NCBI GenBank assembly: GCA_016521575.1
Contig: JAEKDP010000001.1
Span: 725,894-789,893, forward strand
Source of the DNA: Rhodobacteraceae bacterium F11138
GTDB lineage: Bacteria > Pseudomonadota > Alphaproteobacteria > Rhodobacterales > Rhodobacteraceae
Reading direction: 5' to 3'
Length of the DNA stretch: 64,000 nucleotides
Positions 54,414-62,489 of this stretch are shown here, one piece after another; position 1 is the first letter of the stretch; each line of letters begins with the position of its first letter. Made by a program: the position numbers and the translations under genes. Below the pieces are notes generated by a model. The model worked only from the letters and a program-made list of their open reading frames with translations, was not told the origin of the DNA and made no database searches.

Positions 54414-56183
54414 TCAGACGTCCTCGAACGGGTCCCATTCGTCTTCGACCTCGGGCAGCGCATCGGCCACGGCTTCGGCGGTGATCTGTTCCGGGGTGCG
54501 GATATTGGTGATGTGTGCCTTGGGGAACCGCGCCAGAACCGCCTGTACAAGCGGATGTTCCCGGGCCTGTTCCTTCAGGGCGTTGTCTTCGGCATCCCGC
54601 TGTTCGGCGATGGTATCGGCCCCGCCCCCGGAAACCACGCTGATGCCCCAGCGATTGCCGGTCCAGCTTTGCAGCCGCCCGCCCAGCCGTTGCGCCAGAT
54701 CCGTCGGGGCGTTGTCGGTGGGAGTGAATTCGATGCGTCCGGGTTGATAACTGACCAGCCGCAGACCGGTCTCGACCTCGACCAACAGTTTGACGTCGCG
54801 ATTGGCGCGGATCAGTTCGACCACATGATCAAACGTCGGGAACCGCGCCAGGGCCGTATCAGGTACCGCGGCGGGAGCGGTCTGTGCGCTGCCTTGCCCG
54901 GCGGGGCGGGGCGCGGCGATGGCGGTGGTGCCTGTGCCCGTGCTCGCACCTGTTGCCGGTGCCGCCGGTGCCGCGCTGCCGGGTGCAACGCCTCCGTTGC
55001 CGCCGCTGGCGGGGGGCGGGGTATCCTGCAGCTTGCGCATCAAGTCTTCGGGGCTGGGCAGGTCCGCAACATGGGTCAGCCGGATGATGGCCATCTCCGC
55101 TGCCATCATCGCGTTGGGTGCTGCCGCGACCTCTTCCAGCGCCTTGAGCAGCATTTGCCACATCCGGGTCAGCACCCGCATGGGCAGGGCTTCGGCCATG
55201 GCGCCGCCCCTGGCGCGTTCATCGGGGGAAATTGTCGGGTCGTTGGCAGCGTCGGGCGTGATGCTGACCACCGACACCCAATGGGTGATTTCGGCCAGGT
55301 CCCGCAACACCGCCAGCGGGTCGGCCCCTTCGGCATATTGCGTGCCCAGTTCGGTCAAGGCCCCGGCGGCGTCGCCCCGCAGGATCATGTCCATCAGATC
55401 CAGAACCCGGCCCCGGTCGGCCAGGCCCAGCATGGCGCGCACCTGTTGGGCGCTGGTTTCCCCCGCCCCGTGGCTGATCGCCTGATCCAGCAGCGATGTC
55501 GCATCCCGGGCCGAGCCTTCGGCCGCGCGGGTAATCAGCGCCAGCGCATCCTCGGCGATCTGTGCGTTTTCCGCCGAGGCGATTCGCTTCAGAAGCGCAA
55601 TCATGTCTTCGGGTTCGATGCGGCGCAGGTCGAATCGCTGACAGCGCGACAACACGGTCACCGGCACCTTGCGGATTTCGGTCGTGGCAAAGATGAACTT
55701 TACATGGGCGGGCGGTTCTTCCAGCGTCTTGAGCAGTGCGTTGAAGGCGCTGGTGCTGAGCATGTGCACTTCGTCGATGATGTAGATCTTGTAGCGCGCG
55801 CTGGCCGCCCGATAGCGGACACTGTCGATGATTTCACGGATATCGTTCACGCCGGTCCGGCTTGCGGCGTCCATTTCCAGCACGTCGACATGGCGACCTT
55901 CCATGATGGCGGCGCAATGTTCGCATTGCCCGCATGGCTCGATCGTGGGGCCTCCGGAGCCGTCCGGCCCGACACAGTTCATGCCCTTGGCGATAATGCG
56001 CGCGGTGGTTGTTTTGCCCGTGCCGCGGATGCCGGTCATGATGAACGCCTGCGCGATCCGATCGGCGGCAAACGCGTTTTGCAGGGTGCGCACCATGGCA
56101 TCCTGTCCGACCAGATCGGCAAAGGTTTCCGGGCGGTATTTGCGGGCCAGTACCTGATAGGCGGGGGCGTCGGATTCGGTCAT
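54414..56183 (-). CDS. dnaX: DNA polymerase III subunit gamma/tau
   Basis: Clamp-loader ATPase of the replicase. The 589-residue protein starts with YQVLARKYRPETFADLVGQD, has Walker A GIRGTGKTTTARI, a zinc module (PCGQCEHCAAI), Walker B IYIIDEVHMLS, sensor LSRCQRFDLRRI and a Pro/Ala/Gly-rich linker around residue 380 (SAAPAAPATGASTGTGTT) before the tau-specific C-terminus. I did not see an obvious frameshift signal for gamma. The SRP RNA gene lies upstream. Confidence 0.95.
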   Translation of the reverse strand: MTESDAPAYQVLARKYRPETFADLVGQDAMVRTLQNAFAADRIAQAFIMTGIRGTGKTTTARIIAKGMNCVGPDGSGGPTIEPCGQCEHCAAIMEGRHVDVLEMDAASRTGVNDIREIIDSVRYRAASARYKIYIIDEVHMLSTSAFNALLKTLEEPPAHVKFIFATTEIRKVPVTVLSRCQRFDLRRIEPEDMIALLKRIASAENAQIAEDALALITRAAEGSARDATSLLDQAISHGAGETSAQQVRAMLGLADRGRVLDLMDMILRGDAAGALTELGTQYAEGADPLAVLRDLAEITHWVSVVSITPDAANDPTISPDERARGGAMAEALPMRVLTRMWQMLLKALEEVAAAPNAMMAAEMAIIRLTHVADLPSPEDLMRKLQDTPPPASGGNGGVAPGSAAPAAPATGASTGTGTTAIAAPRPAGQGSAQTAPAAVPDTALARFPTFDHVVELIRANRDVKLLVEVETGLRLVSYQPGRIEFTPTDNAPTDLAQRLGGRLQSWTGNRWGISVVSGGGADTIAEQRDAEDNALKEQAREHPLVQAVLARFPKAHITNIRTPEQITAEAVADALPEVEDEWDPFEDV

Positions 56184-56374
56184 TTGGGGTCCCGTCGGAT
56201 TCGCAGTCCGGTGAAACCTAAGGCGCGATGCGGGTGGCGTCCACCGCACAAGCGGGTTGCGTCGCATTCAGCGCATCGGCAATGCCGAAGGCCCGCCCGT
56301 GGTTCAACGGCCAACAGATACATGCGGCGGATACATATGCGGGGACTTTGTCGGGCATCGAAATGCCTGACAAG

Positions 56375-56470
56375 TGAGAGGCTGGACAGCGACCCAAGCG
56401 GGGCTCGTTGTGGCTGCTTCCTTCCGGACCTGACCAGGTTGGCGAGGCGCTCGCCCGCGCCAACCTCTCA
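56375..56470 (-). ncRNA. ffs: Signal recognition particle RNA (small, bacterial type)
   Basis: On the minus strand the universally kept core GGTCAGGTCCGGAAGGAAGC is followed by AGCC, forming the Ffh-binding tip. The flanks GAGAGGTTGGC (5' side, near 56469) and CAGCCTCTC (3' side, near 56376) pair to close a single long hairpin of about 95 nt. Place, size and sequence match alphaproteobacterial SRP RNA, commonly just upstream of dnaX. Ends are estimated from base pairing. Confidence 0.95.
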
Positions 56471-56542
56471 ATGCCCGATATAGAGCGGGTATGGGGGATT
56501 TGCAACCGGGCTTGTCCATGGCACCGGGCAAAATCGCCCCGG

Positions 56543-58474
56543 CTACAGGGGCAGATACAGGCGCAGGAAACCGTCAGGGGTAACCCCGTCCACGCGCACG
56601 CCGCGATCACGCAATTCGTCCAGATGTTCCTGTGCCCCGGGGCCGGTCAGAACCATCACGGTTGTGCCGCGCATCGGGGCGAATTTCCACGGTGCGGGGG
56701 CTCTGCGCAGTCTTTCGGCGGGCAACTGCCCCGAAACCTGCGCGCGGATCACATCGCGTATCGGGATCGGTGGCACGGGCACTTGTATTGCATCGCCCAG
56801 GGCGGAAAACGGTCCGCCGCCGCCCGCCCGAAAACTGTTCAGGGCAACGGCGAACCGGTCGGTCCCGCGAATCCTTTGGCCGCCATGGGTAAGGTTGCGG
56901 ATGCGGTGGCTGTCCACTGCGCGCAGGGTGCCGTCGGGATGAAACCGTGGCGGCGCGGACAGATCGATCCGATAGCGTACCCCATGGATCACGTCGAAAT
57001 CATGCCCGGGCAAGGCCGGGTCCAGCAACATCTGGTCGGTCCCGCCGGGGGTGATCTGTTGAAACAGGGTGGCCGACATTTCCAGCCAGTCCAGCAATTG
57101 CGCGCCGGTGACGACGACGCAGCTGATCTGATTGGGAAAGACATGAAGATCGGCAATATGGCGAAGCGACATCCGGCCCGCAGGCACATCGGTATAGTGC
57201 CCAGGCCCGGCGCGCGCGCCAAACTTGCTGGGTGCCGTGGCTGACAGCAAAGGCAATCCTTCGGCTGCGGTTCCGGCCAGATGTGGCCTGAGGGCCGCGG
57301 CCTGGGCGGTTGCGACCAATGCCAGCGCCCGATCTGGCGCAAAAAAGGTGAAATAGCTGTGCAACGGGTTTCTGGTGTGGCCGACCGGTTGTTCCATCAG
57401 GCTGCGGGTTTGGGCATGGTCCTCGGACAGCAACCGCACAAGATCTGCGTCTTCGGCGACGATGGGCTTGGCCTGCCCCGAATCTGTGCGGCGTGCAATC
57501 GGTCGTAGGGCGCAGCTGAACCGCTCGATCCGCCAGCATCGCGCCCCATCGGCGCGCAGTTCCAGATCGATGACGCCCAAATCCGAGCCCGACGTGCCGG
57601 CCATCACCACGGGTTTGCCGTGCACCGACCCGTTTTCGGCATCGACAAACTCCAGCCCATAGTGATCCGGACCCGGCAGACGCAGATGGGTATGCCCGGC
57701 AATGACCGCATCTATTCCCTCCAGCGCGGTCAGGGGCAGCGCGGCGTTTTCAAGTTCGGGATGGTCCGGAGAGGCGCTGAAACCGGTATGCGCAAGGGCC
57801 ACGATCAGGTCGCAGCCCGCATGACGCAGCTCAGGCAGCCACCGCCGGGCGCTGCTGACGATGGCGTCCGCCTCCAGGTGCCCGTCCAGCAGATGGGCGT
57901 CCCATTTCACGGTCTGAGGTGGCAGAAAGGACAGCACGCCGATGCGGATCGGCCATTCCTCGCCGTCCGATTGCAGCATTCTGTCTAGAATGGCAAAGGG
58001 TTCGAACCCGGCGGGTCTGTCATGTCCGAGACGCCGCAGATTTGAGCTGAGCACCGGGCAGGGGGCCTGCCGCAAGGCGGAATCCAGTATTCTCAGTCCG
58101 AAATTGAAATCGTGATTGCCCAGTCCCAACGCGTCATAGTTCAGATGGCCAAAGGCGCGCATCAAGGGGTGTTCGCGCTCAGGTTGTTCCGCGGCCAGGT
58201 CCGACAACGGTGTGCCCTGCAGCCCGTCGCCGTTGTCAAACAACATCACAAGAGTGCCGTCCCGTTCGGCTTCGGCACGGGCCTGATGGATCAGGGTGGC
58301 GGTGCGGGTCAGGCCCACGGTCGGGTCGGGCCGGTCCGCAAAATAGTCGTGGCTGGTCAGGTTCATGTGCAAGTCGGTGGTGGCCAGCAGGCGCACCCGT
58401 GCCCTGGCGCCCACGGGGATGCGGGGTTTCGCAGTGGCATTCTCACGCCCTTGCGGGGGTGATAACAAGACCAT
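56543..58474 (-). CDS. 5'-nucleotidase/2',3'-cyclic phosphodiesterase-family protein
   Basis: A 643-residue metallophosphoesterase of the UshA/CpdB family. The metal sites are TTDLHMN (about residue 31), FDNGDGLQG, GLGNHDFNFG and AGHTHLRLPG; the C-terminal nucleotidase domain has SCVVVTGAQLLDWLEMS and FAVALNSFRAGGGGPF (the substrate-stacking loop). It most resembles CpdB. Unlike CpdB and UshA it shows no signal peptide (MVLLSPPQGRENATAKPR), so it may be cytoplasmic or exported another way. It is divergent from nudC. Confidence 0.87.
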   Translation of the reverse strand: MVLLSPPQGRENATAKPRIPVGARARVRLLATTDLHMNLTSHDYFADRPDPTVGLTRTATLIHQARAEAERDGTLVMLFDNGDGLQGTPLSDLAAEQPEREHPLMRAFGHLNYDALGLGNHDFNFGLRILDSALRQAPCPVLSSNLRRLGHDRPAGFEPFAILDRMLQSDGEEWPIRIGVLSFLPPQTVKWDAHLLDGHLEADAIVSSARRWLPELRHAGCDLIVALAHTGFSASPDHPELENAALPLTALEGIDAVIAGHTHLRLPGPDHYGLEFVDAENGSVHGKPVVMAGTSGSDLGVIDLELRADGARCWRIERFSCALRPIARRTDSGQAKPIVAEDADLVRLLSEDHAQTRSLMEQPVGHTRNPLHSYFTFFAPDRALALVATAQAAALRPHLAGTAAEGLPLLSATAPSKFGARAGPGHYTDVPAGRMSLRHIADLHVFPNQISCVVVTGAQLLDWLEMSATLFQQITPGGTDQMLLDPALPGHDFDVIHGVRYRIDLSAPPRFHPDGTLRAVDSHRIRNLTHGGQRIRGTDRFAVALNSFRAGGGGPFSALGDAIQVPVPPIPIRDVIRAQVSGQLPAERLRRAPAPWKFAPMRGTTVMVLTGPGAQEHLDELRDRGVRVDGVTPDGFLRLYLPL

Positions 58475-58498
58475 GTCTGAACTCTTACCTATTCATAC

Positions 58499-58510
58499 GG
58501 GGAATTCCCC
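58499..58510. promoter_or_regulatory. Perfect 12-base palindrome GGGGAATTCCCC
   Basis: Lies 25 bases upstream of the nucleotidase ATG in the 227-base divergent gap with nudC. Such a palindrome could be an operator. No regulator can be named, and the remaining gap (58511-58701) shows nothing else I recognise. Confidence 0.35.
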
Positions 58511-58701
58511 TCTAAGTTGTATGAAACCACGAATGCCCGAACGAGGAAAACAATTTTACCATTCGCGTGTCATTTCCCGTGCCGTGTGGCGTCAGGCGGC
58601 AACACCGGCGATTGTGCTGGGATGGCTCTGTCCTTGCGGATGGGGCGGCAGGTGAATAGACCTGACCGAACAACGACAAAAGCGTGGAACAAGGGCGCGG
58701 C

Positions 58702-59676
58702 ATGAAGCGGGCGGAACAGGTGACTTTCGGCGGGTCTGCGCTGAACCGGGCGGCGCATCTGCGCGGGGATATCGCGCCGTTGCTGACCCATCCGCAGGCT
58801 GCCACGGCGGTGTTGTGGCGTGGCAAGCCGCTGGTGCGGGGCGAAGACCGTGATCATCTGGCCCTGCTGCCACCGGATCATCCGATCCTGAACGCCGAAC
58901 AGAACAGGGGGCTGCCGGACCCGGTGTTGCTGGGGCTGACAGAGGACGGGGCCCCCCGGTTTGCGGCCGACATATCGCGCTGGGAACCGGACGAGGTCGA
59001 TCTGGCGGCCTTGGGGTTGTTTCTGGACCCCAGCGAGCAGGTGCATCCGGGCTTGCCCCGGGACCATGTATTTGCCGAATTGCGCCGCCTGATGTCACGG
59101 CTGACCCCGCGCGATGCGGAACTGGCGGTGACCGCCAAGGGCATTATCGGCTGGCACGACACGCATCGGTTCTGCGCCCGCTGTGGCGCGGCCAGTGAGA
59201 TGGCACAGGCCGGCTGGCAACGCGTTTGTCCCGCCTGCAGGGCGCATCATTTTCCGCGCACGGACCCGGTGGTGATCATGCTGATCACGCATGGGAACTC
59301 AGTTCTGATGGGCCGTTCACCGGGGTGGCCCCCGGGGATGTATTCGTTGTTGGCGGGTTTCATCGAACCCGGTGAAACCCTGGAAGCGGCGGTGCGTCGC
59401 GAAGTATTCGAGGAATCCGGCATCCGTGTCGGCCAGGTGGATTATCTGTCCAGTCAGCCCTGGCCGTTCCCGGCGTCGTTGATGTTCGGATGCGCCGGGC
59501 AGGCCCTGAGCCGCGAAATCACGATTGATCCGGTGGAAATCGAGGATGCGATCTGGGTCAGCCGCGAGGACATGATGACGGCCTTTGCCGGGGAACACCC
59601 GATTTTGAAACCGGCCCGCAAAGGCGCGATTGCGCATTTTCTGTTGCAGAACTGGCTTGCGGATAGTCTGGATTGA
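58702..59676 (+). CDS. nudC: NADH pyrophosphatase (RNA de-NADding enzyme)
   Basis: Splits NAD(H) and removes NAD caps from RNA. The 324-residue protein has an N-terminal domain, the zinc ribbon FCARCGAASEMAQAGWQRVCPAC, and the Nudix box GFIEPGETLEAAVRREVFEESGI split over the metal site, followed by the NudC-specific SQPWPFPASLMFGC. GTG at 58684 is in frame; AAGGGCG supports the ATG at 58702. It is followed by an SRPBCC gene after 37 bases. Confidence 0.95.
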   Translation: MKRAEQVTFGGSALNRAAHLRGDIAPLLTHPQAATAVLWRGKPLVRGEDRDHLALLPPDHPILNAEQNRGLPDPVLLGLTEDGAPRFAADISRWEPDEVDLAALGLFLDPSEQVHPGLPRDHVFAELRRLMSRLTPRDAELAVTAKGIIGWHDTHRFCARCGAASEMAQAGWQRVCPACRAHHFPRTDPVVIMLITHGNSVLMGRSPGWPPGMYSLLAGFIEPGETLEAAVRREVFEESGIRVGQVDYLSSQPWPFPASLMFGCAGQALSREITIDPVEIEDAIWVSREDMMTAFAGEHPILKPARKGAIAHFLLQNWLADSLD

Positions 59677-59713
59677 GACAAATTTCCCCGAAATTGGCAG
59701 AGTTGGCGCGGTG

Positions 59714-60181
59714 ATGCAGTTCGCAGGCAAGGAAGATATCGAAGCCCCGATCGACCGGGTTTTTGCGGCGCTGGCGGATTTCACCCTGTATGAACGCCGG
59801 GCCATTCGACGCGGGGCCGAAATCGAACGTCTGAACGATCATTCCAGCCCTCGGGTGGGGATGGCGTGGAAGGCGCGGTTCGTCCTGCGCGGCAAGCCCA
59901 GAAAAATCCGGGTGGAAATGACACAGTATTCGGCGCCGTCCCTGCTGCGATTCGGCTATGTGGCGCAGGGGCTGGAGGGTGAACTGACCGTGGCGCTTGT
60001 GGCCTTGTCGCCGGGGCGCACGCGCATGTCGGTGGTGCTGAACCTGAAACCGCGCACGCTTTCGGCGCGGCTGCTTGTTCAGTCGCTGAGGCTGGCCAGG
60101 GCCAGCCTGGTCAAACGCTTCAAGCTGAGCCTGGCCGACCTGGCCCGCACCCTGGAAGATCAGTTGGGGCGCAGCGCCTGA
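59714..60181 (+). CDS. SRPBCC (START-like) superfamily protein
   Basis: A 155-residue cytoplasmic protein with the SRPBCC start KEDIEAPIDRVFAALADFTLYERRA and a C-terminal helix (SLRLARASLVKRFKLSLADLARTL). These proteins bind small hydrophobic ligands in a deep pocket, but the ligand is unknown. It follows nudC and is probably on the same transcript; a GTG one codon earlier is also possible. It converges on pheA. Confidence 0.78.
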   Translation: MQFAGKEDIEAPIDRVFAALADFTLYERRAIRRGAEIERLNDHSSPRVGMAWKARFVLRGKPRKIRVEMTQYSAPSLLRFGYVAQGLEGELTVALVALSPGRTRMSVVLNLKPRTLSARLLVQSLRLARASLVKRFKLSLADLARTLEDQLGRSA

Positions 60182-60212
60182 TCGCCCCAGCCCTGGACCA
60201 TGCGGTGATCGG

Positions 60213-61046
60213 TCAAAAGCGTCCCGGATCGGCGGGGTACACGCCCAGGATCTCGATGTTGGTGGTGAAATAGTCCAGTTCGTCCATGGCCAGTTGGACG
60301 TTGGGGTCTTCCGGGTGGCCCTCGATGTCGGCGTAGAACTGCGTCGCGGTAAACGAGCCGTCCACCATATAGCTTTCCAGTTTGGTCATGTTCACGCCGT
60401 TGGTCGCAAAGCCGCCCATCGCCTTGTACAGCGCGGCGGGAATGTTGCGCACCTGAAAGACGAAGCTGGTAATCATGCCATGGCTGCCGCGCCGCGCCGT
60501 GTCGGCCCGGGGGGACATGATCAGAAAGCGCGTGGTGTTGTTGGACTGGTCCTCGATATGGGCGGCCAGCAGATCCAGCCCGTATATTTCCCCCGCCAGC
60601 GGACTGGCAAGCGCCGCCAGCGTGGGATCGGCGGCTTCGGACACATGCCGCGCGGACCCGGCGGTGTCCGCGCCGGTGACCCGGTGAATATCGTGCTTCT
60701 GCAGGAAGGTCTTGCACTGGCCCAGCAGCACCGTGTGGCTCATGGCGTGGGTGATGTCCGACAATTGCGCCCCGGGCACGCCAAGCAGATTGATATGCAC
60801 CCGCACAAAGGCTTCTTCAATGATGTGCAGGCCCGATCTGGGCAGCAGCGAATGGATATCGGCCACCCGGCCATAGGTGGAATTCTCGACCGGCAGCATG
60901 GCCAGATCGGCCTGCCCGGTGCGCACCGCGTCGATTGCGTCCTCGAATGTGCGGCAGGGCAGGGCCTCCATTTCGGGGCGTGCATTGCGGCAGGCTTGGT
61001 GGCTATAGGCGCCGGGCTCGCCCTGAAAGGCTATTCTGTTCGTCAT
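60213..61046 (-). CDS. pheA: Prephenate dehydratase
   Basis: Makes phenylpyruvate from prephenate. The 277-residue monofunctional enzyme has IAFQGEPGAYSHQACR, LAMLPVENSTYGRVADIHSLL, GLDLLAAHIEDQSNNTTRFL and a C-terminal ACT domain (GALYKAL-like AALYKAMGGFATNGVNMTKLES). No chorismate mutase is fused. The ACT domain should give feedback inhibition by phenylalanine. An ATG five codons upstream (61061) is also possible. It is divergent from the cytochrome gene. Confidence 0.95.
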   Translation of the reverse strand: MTNRIAFQGEPGAYSHQACRNARPEMEALPCRTFEDAIDAVRTGQADLAMLPVENSTYGRVADIHSLLPRSGLHIIEEAFVRVHINLLGVPGAQLSDITHAMSHTVLLGQCKTFLQKHDIHRVTGADTAGSARHVSEAADPTLAALASPLAGEIYGLDLLAAHIEDQSNNTTRFLIMSPRADTARRGSHGMITSFVFQVRNIPAALYKAMGGFATNGVNMTKLESYMVDGSFTATQFYADIEGHPEDPNVQLAMDELDYFTTNIEILGVYPADPGRF

Positions 61047-61167
61047 CGGGCGGTTTTCCATGCAACATATTAGGTCTGGGCGTTTCGTCGCGGTGTCTAT
61101 ACCTTGCCCAAGGCAAGGGAAAGGCTTAGACACCGGCCCAAACAGATCAAATGGACACGCGACCGAC

Positions 61168-62265
61168 ATGGATACGATGACCTTTACCAAAGCGGCAGCC
61201 GGTGTACTGGGTGCTTTTCTGGTTTTCCTTCTGGGCAAATGGGCTGCCGAAGGGCTGTACCACATGGATAGCCATGGTGAGGCGGCCTATGTGATCGAAG
61301 TGGAAACGGATGATTCTGCCGAAGAGGTCGTCGAAGTCAGTTTTGCCGAGCTGATGGCCGGCGCAGACGCCGACAAGGGCGAGAAGGTATTCAAGAAATG
61401 CGCCGCTTGCCACAAGCTGGAAAAAGGTGAGAACAGCACCGGGCCGTATCTGTATGGCGTTGTCGGTCGTGCTGTTGGCAGTGCCGACGGGTTTGGCTAT
61501 TCGGACGCCGTTGCCGGGCTGGACGGTGACTGGACGCCCGAGCGGCTGAGCGAATTCCTGACGAAACCCAGCGCCTTTGCGCCCGGCACCACCATGAGCT
61601 TTGCAGGCCTCAAGAAAGACAGCGATCGAGTGAACCTGATCGCATTCCTGAACCAGCATACAGATTCGCCCTATGTGATCGAAGCCGCAGCCGAAGAGCC
61701 CGCTGCCGAAGAAGAGGCCGCAACGGAACCCGCTGGCGCTGAAGAAGAGGCCGCAGCCGAACCAGCTGCCGAAGAGCCCGCTGCCGAAGAAGAGGCCGCC
61801 GCCGAAGAGACCGCGAGCGAAGAAGCCGCGCAAACCACGGGTGCCACCGCCGAAATGGACGCCGCGGCAGCAGAAGGCGCATCCGCCGCGGACGCCGAGG
61901 CCGATGCCGAAGCCGCGACCGAAGAGACCGCCGAAACAACCGAAACCGCAGCGGTTGCGGGGGATATCAAGGCCGGTGCCAAAGTGTTCAAGAAATGCAA
62001 GGCCTGCCACAAGCTGGAAGAGGGCAAGAATGGCGTTGGCCCGTATCTCTACGGTGTCGTCGGACGCCCTGTCGCGTCGCTGGACGGGTTCAAATATTCC
62101 GACGCACTGAAAGAGGTGGGCGGAGACTGGACACCGGATCAGCTGGACGCGTTCCTGACCAAGCCGCGCGATTTCGCCCCGGGCACGTCCATGACCTTTG
62201 CCGGATTGCGCAAGGAAGCGGACCGCACCAATGTCATCGCATATCTGAACAGTATCGGCAACTGA
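61168..62265 (+). CDS. Membrane-anchored tandem di-haem cytochrome c
   Basis: A 365-residue protein. N-terminal membrane anchor FTKAAAGVLGAFLVFLLGKW, then two class I cytochrome c domains that are near copies: haem sites KKCAACHKLE (Cys78, Cys81, His82) and KKCKACHKLE (Cys277, Cys280, His281), each with YLYGVVGR and a Met ligand (GTTMSFAG; GTSMTFAG). A linker of about 90 residues between them is almost all Ala and Glu (residues about 172-262). The single-domain relative in Rhodobacter is cytochrome cy, which feeds electrons to cytochrome oxidase. Doubling the domain should give a two-electron wire of the same kind. A strong terminator follows. Confidence 0.92.
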   Translation: MDTMTFTKAAAGVLGAFLVFLLGKWAAEGLYHMDSHGEAAYVIEVETDDSAEEVVEVSFAELMAGADADKGEKVFKKCAACHKLEKGENSTGPYLYGVVGRAVGSADGFGYSDAVAGLDGDWTPERLSEFLTKPSAFAPGTTMSFAGLKKDSDRVNLIAFLNQHTDSPYVIEAAAEEPAAEEEAATEPAGAEEEAAAEPAAEEPAAEEEAAAEETASEEAAQTTGATAEMDAAAAEGASAADAEADAEAATEETAETTETAAVAGDIKAGAKVFKKCKACHKLEEGKNGVGPYLYGVVGRPVASLDGFKYSDALKEVGGDWTPDQLDAFLTKPRDFAPGTSMTFAGLRKEADRTNVIAYLNSIGN

Positions 62266-62287
62266 GCGCCGATCCATCCAGGTTCTG

Positions 62288-62317
62288 AAGGCCGCGGCAT
62301 CCTGCTGCGGCCTTTTT
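62288..62317 (+). terminator. Rho-independent terminator of the di-haem cytochrome gene
   Basis: AAGGCCGC (62288-62295) and GCGGCCTT (62307-62314) form an eight-base stem with an 11-base loop, running into TTTTT. Confidence 0.93.
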
Positions 62318-62489
62318 CGTGGCGCCGTGTCCCGGCCCGGGAATATATGCCGCCCGAAACGCATATGTGATTGTCGGGAAATTGACGGATCCTTACATAT
62401 TCTCAACTTGAAACTTGGTGGTCCGCGCCATTAGCTTACACGCACAACGATGAGGCGCATCAACGCCCTGCCAGACAGAGGAAGAGCCG

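Noticed and set aside
57985-58020. T-loop-like GGTTCGAACCC inside the nucleotidase gene, suggesting a tRNA
   Set aside because: Only the T-loop-like string is present; no acceptor or anticodon arm can be built around it, and the frame of the nucleotidase continues through it.
61678-61960. GAAGAG/GCC-rich repeats in the cytochrome gene as a mobile or CRISPR-like repeat
   Set aside because: They are coding low-complexity Ala/Glu linker sequence with no regular spacer and remain in frame.
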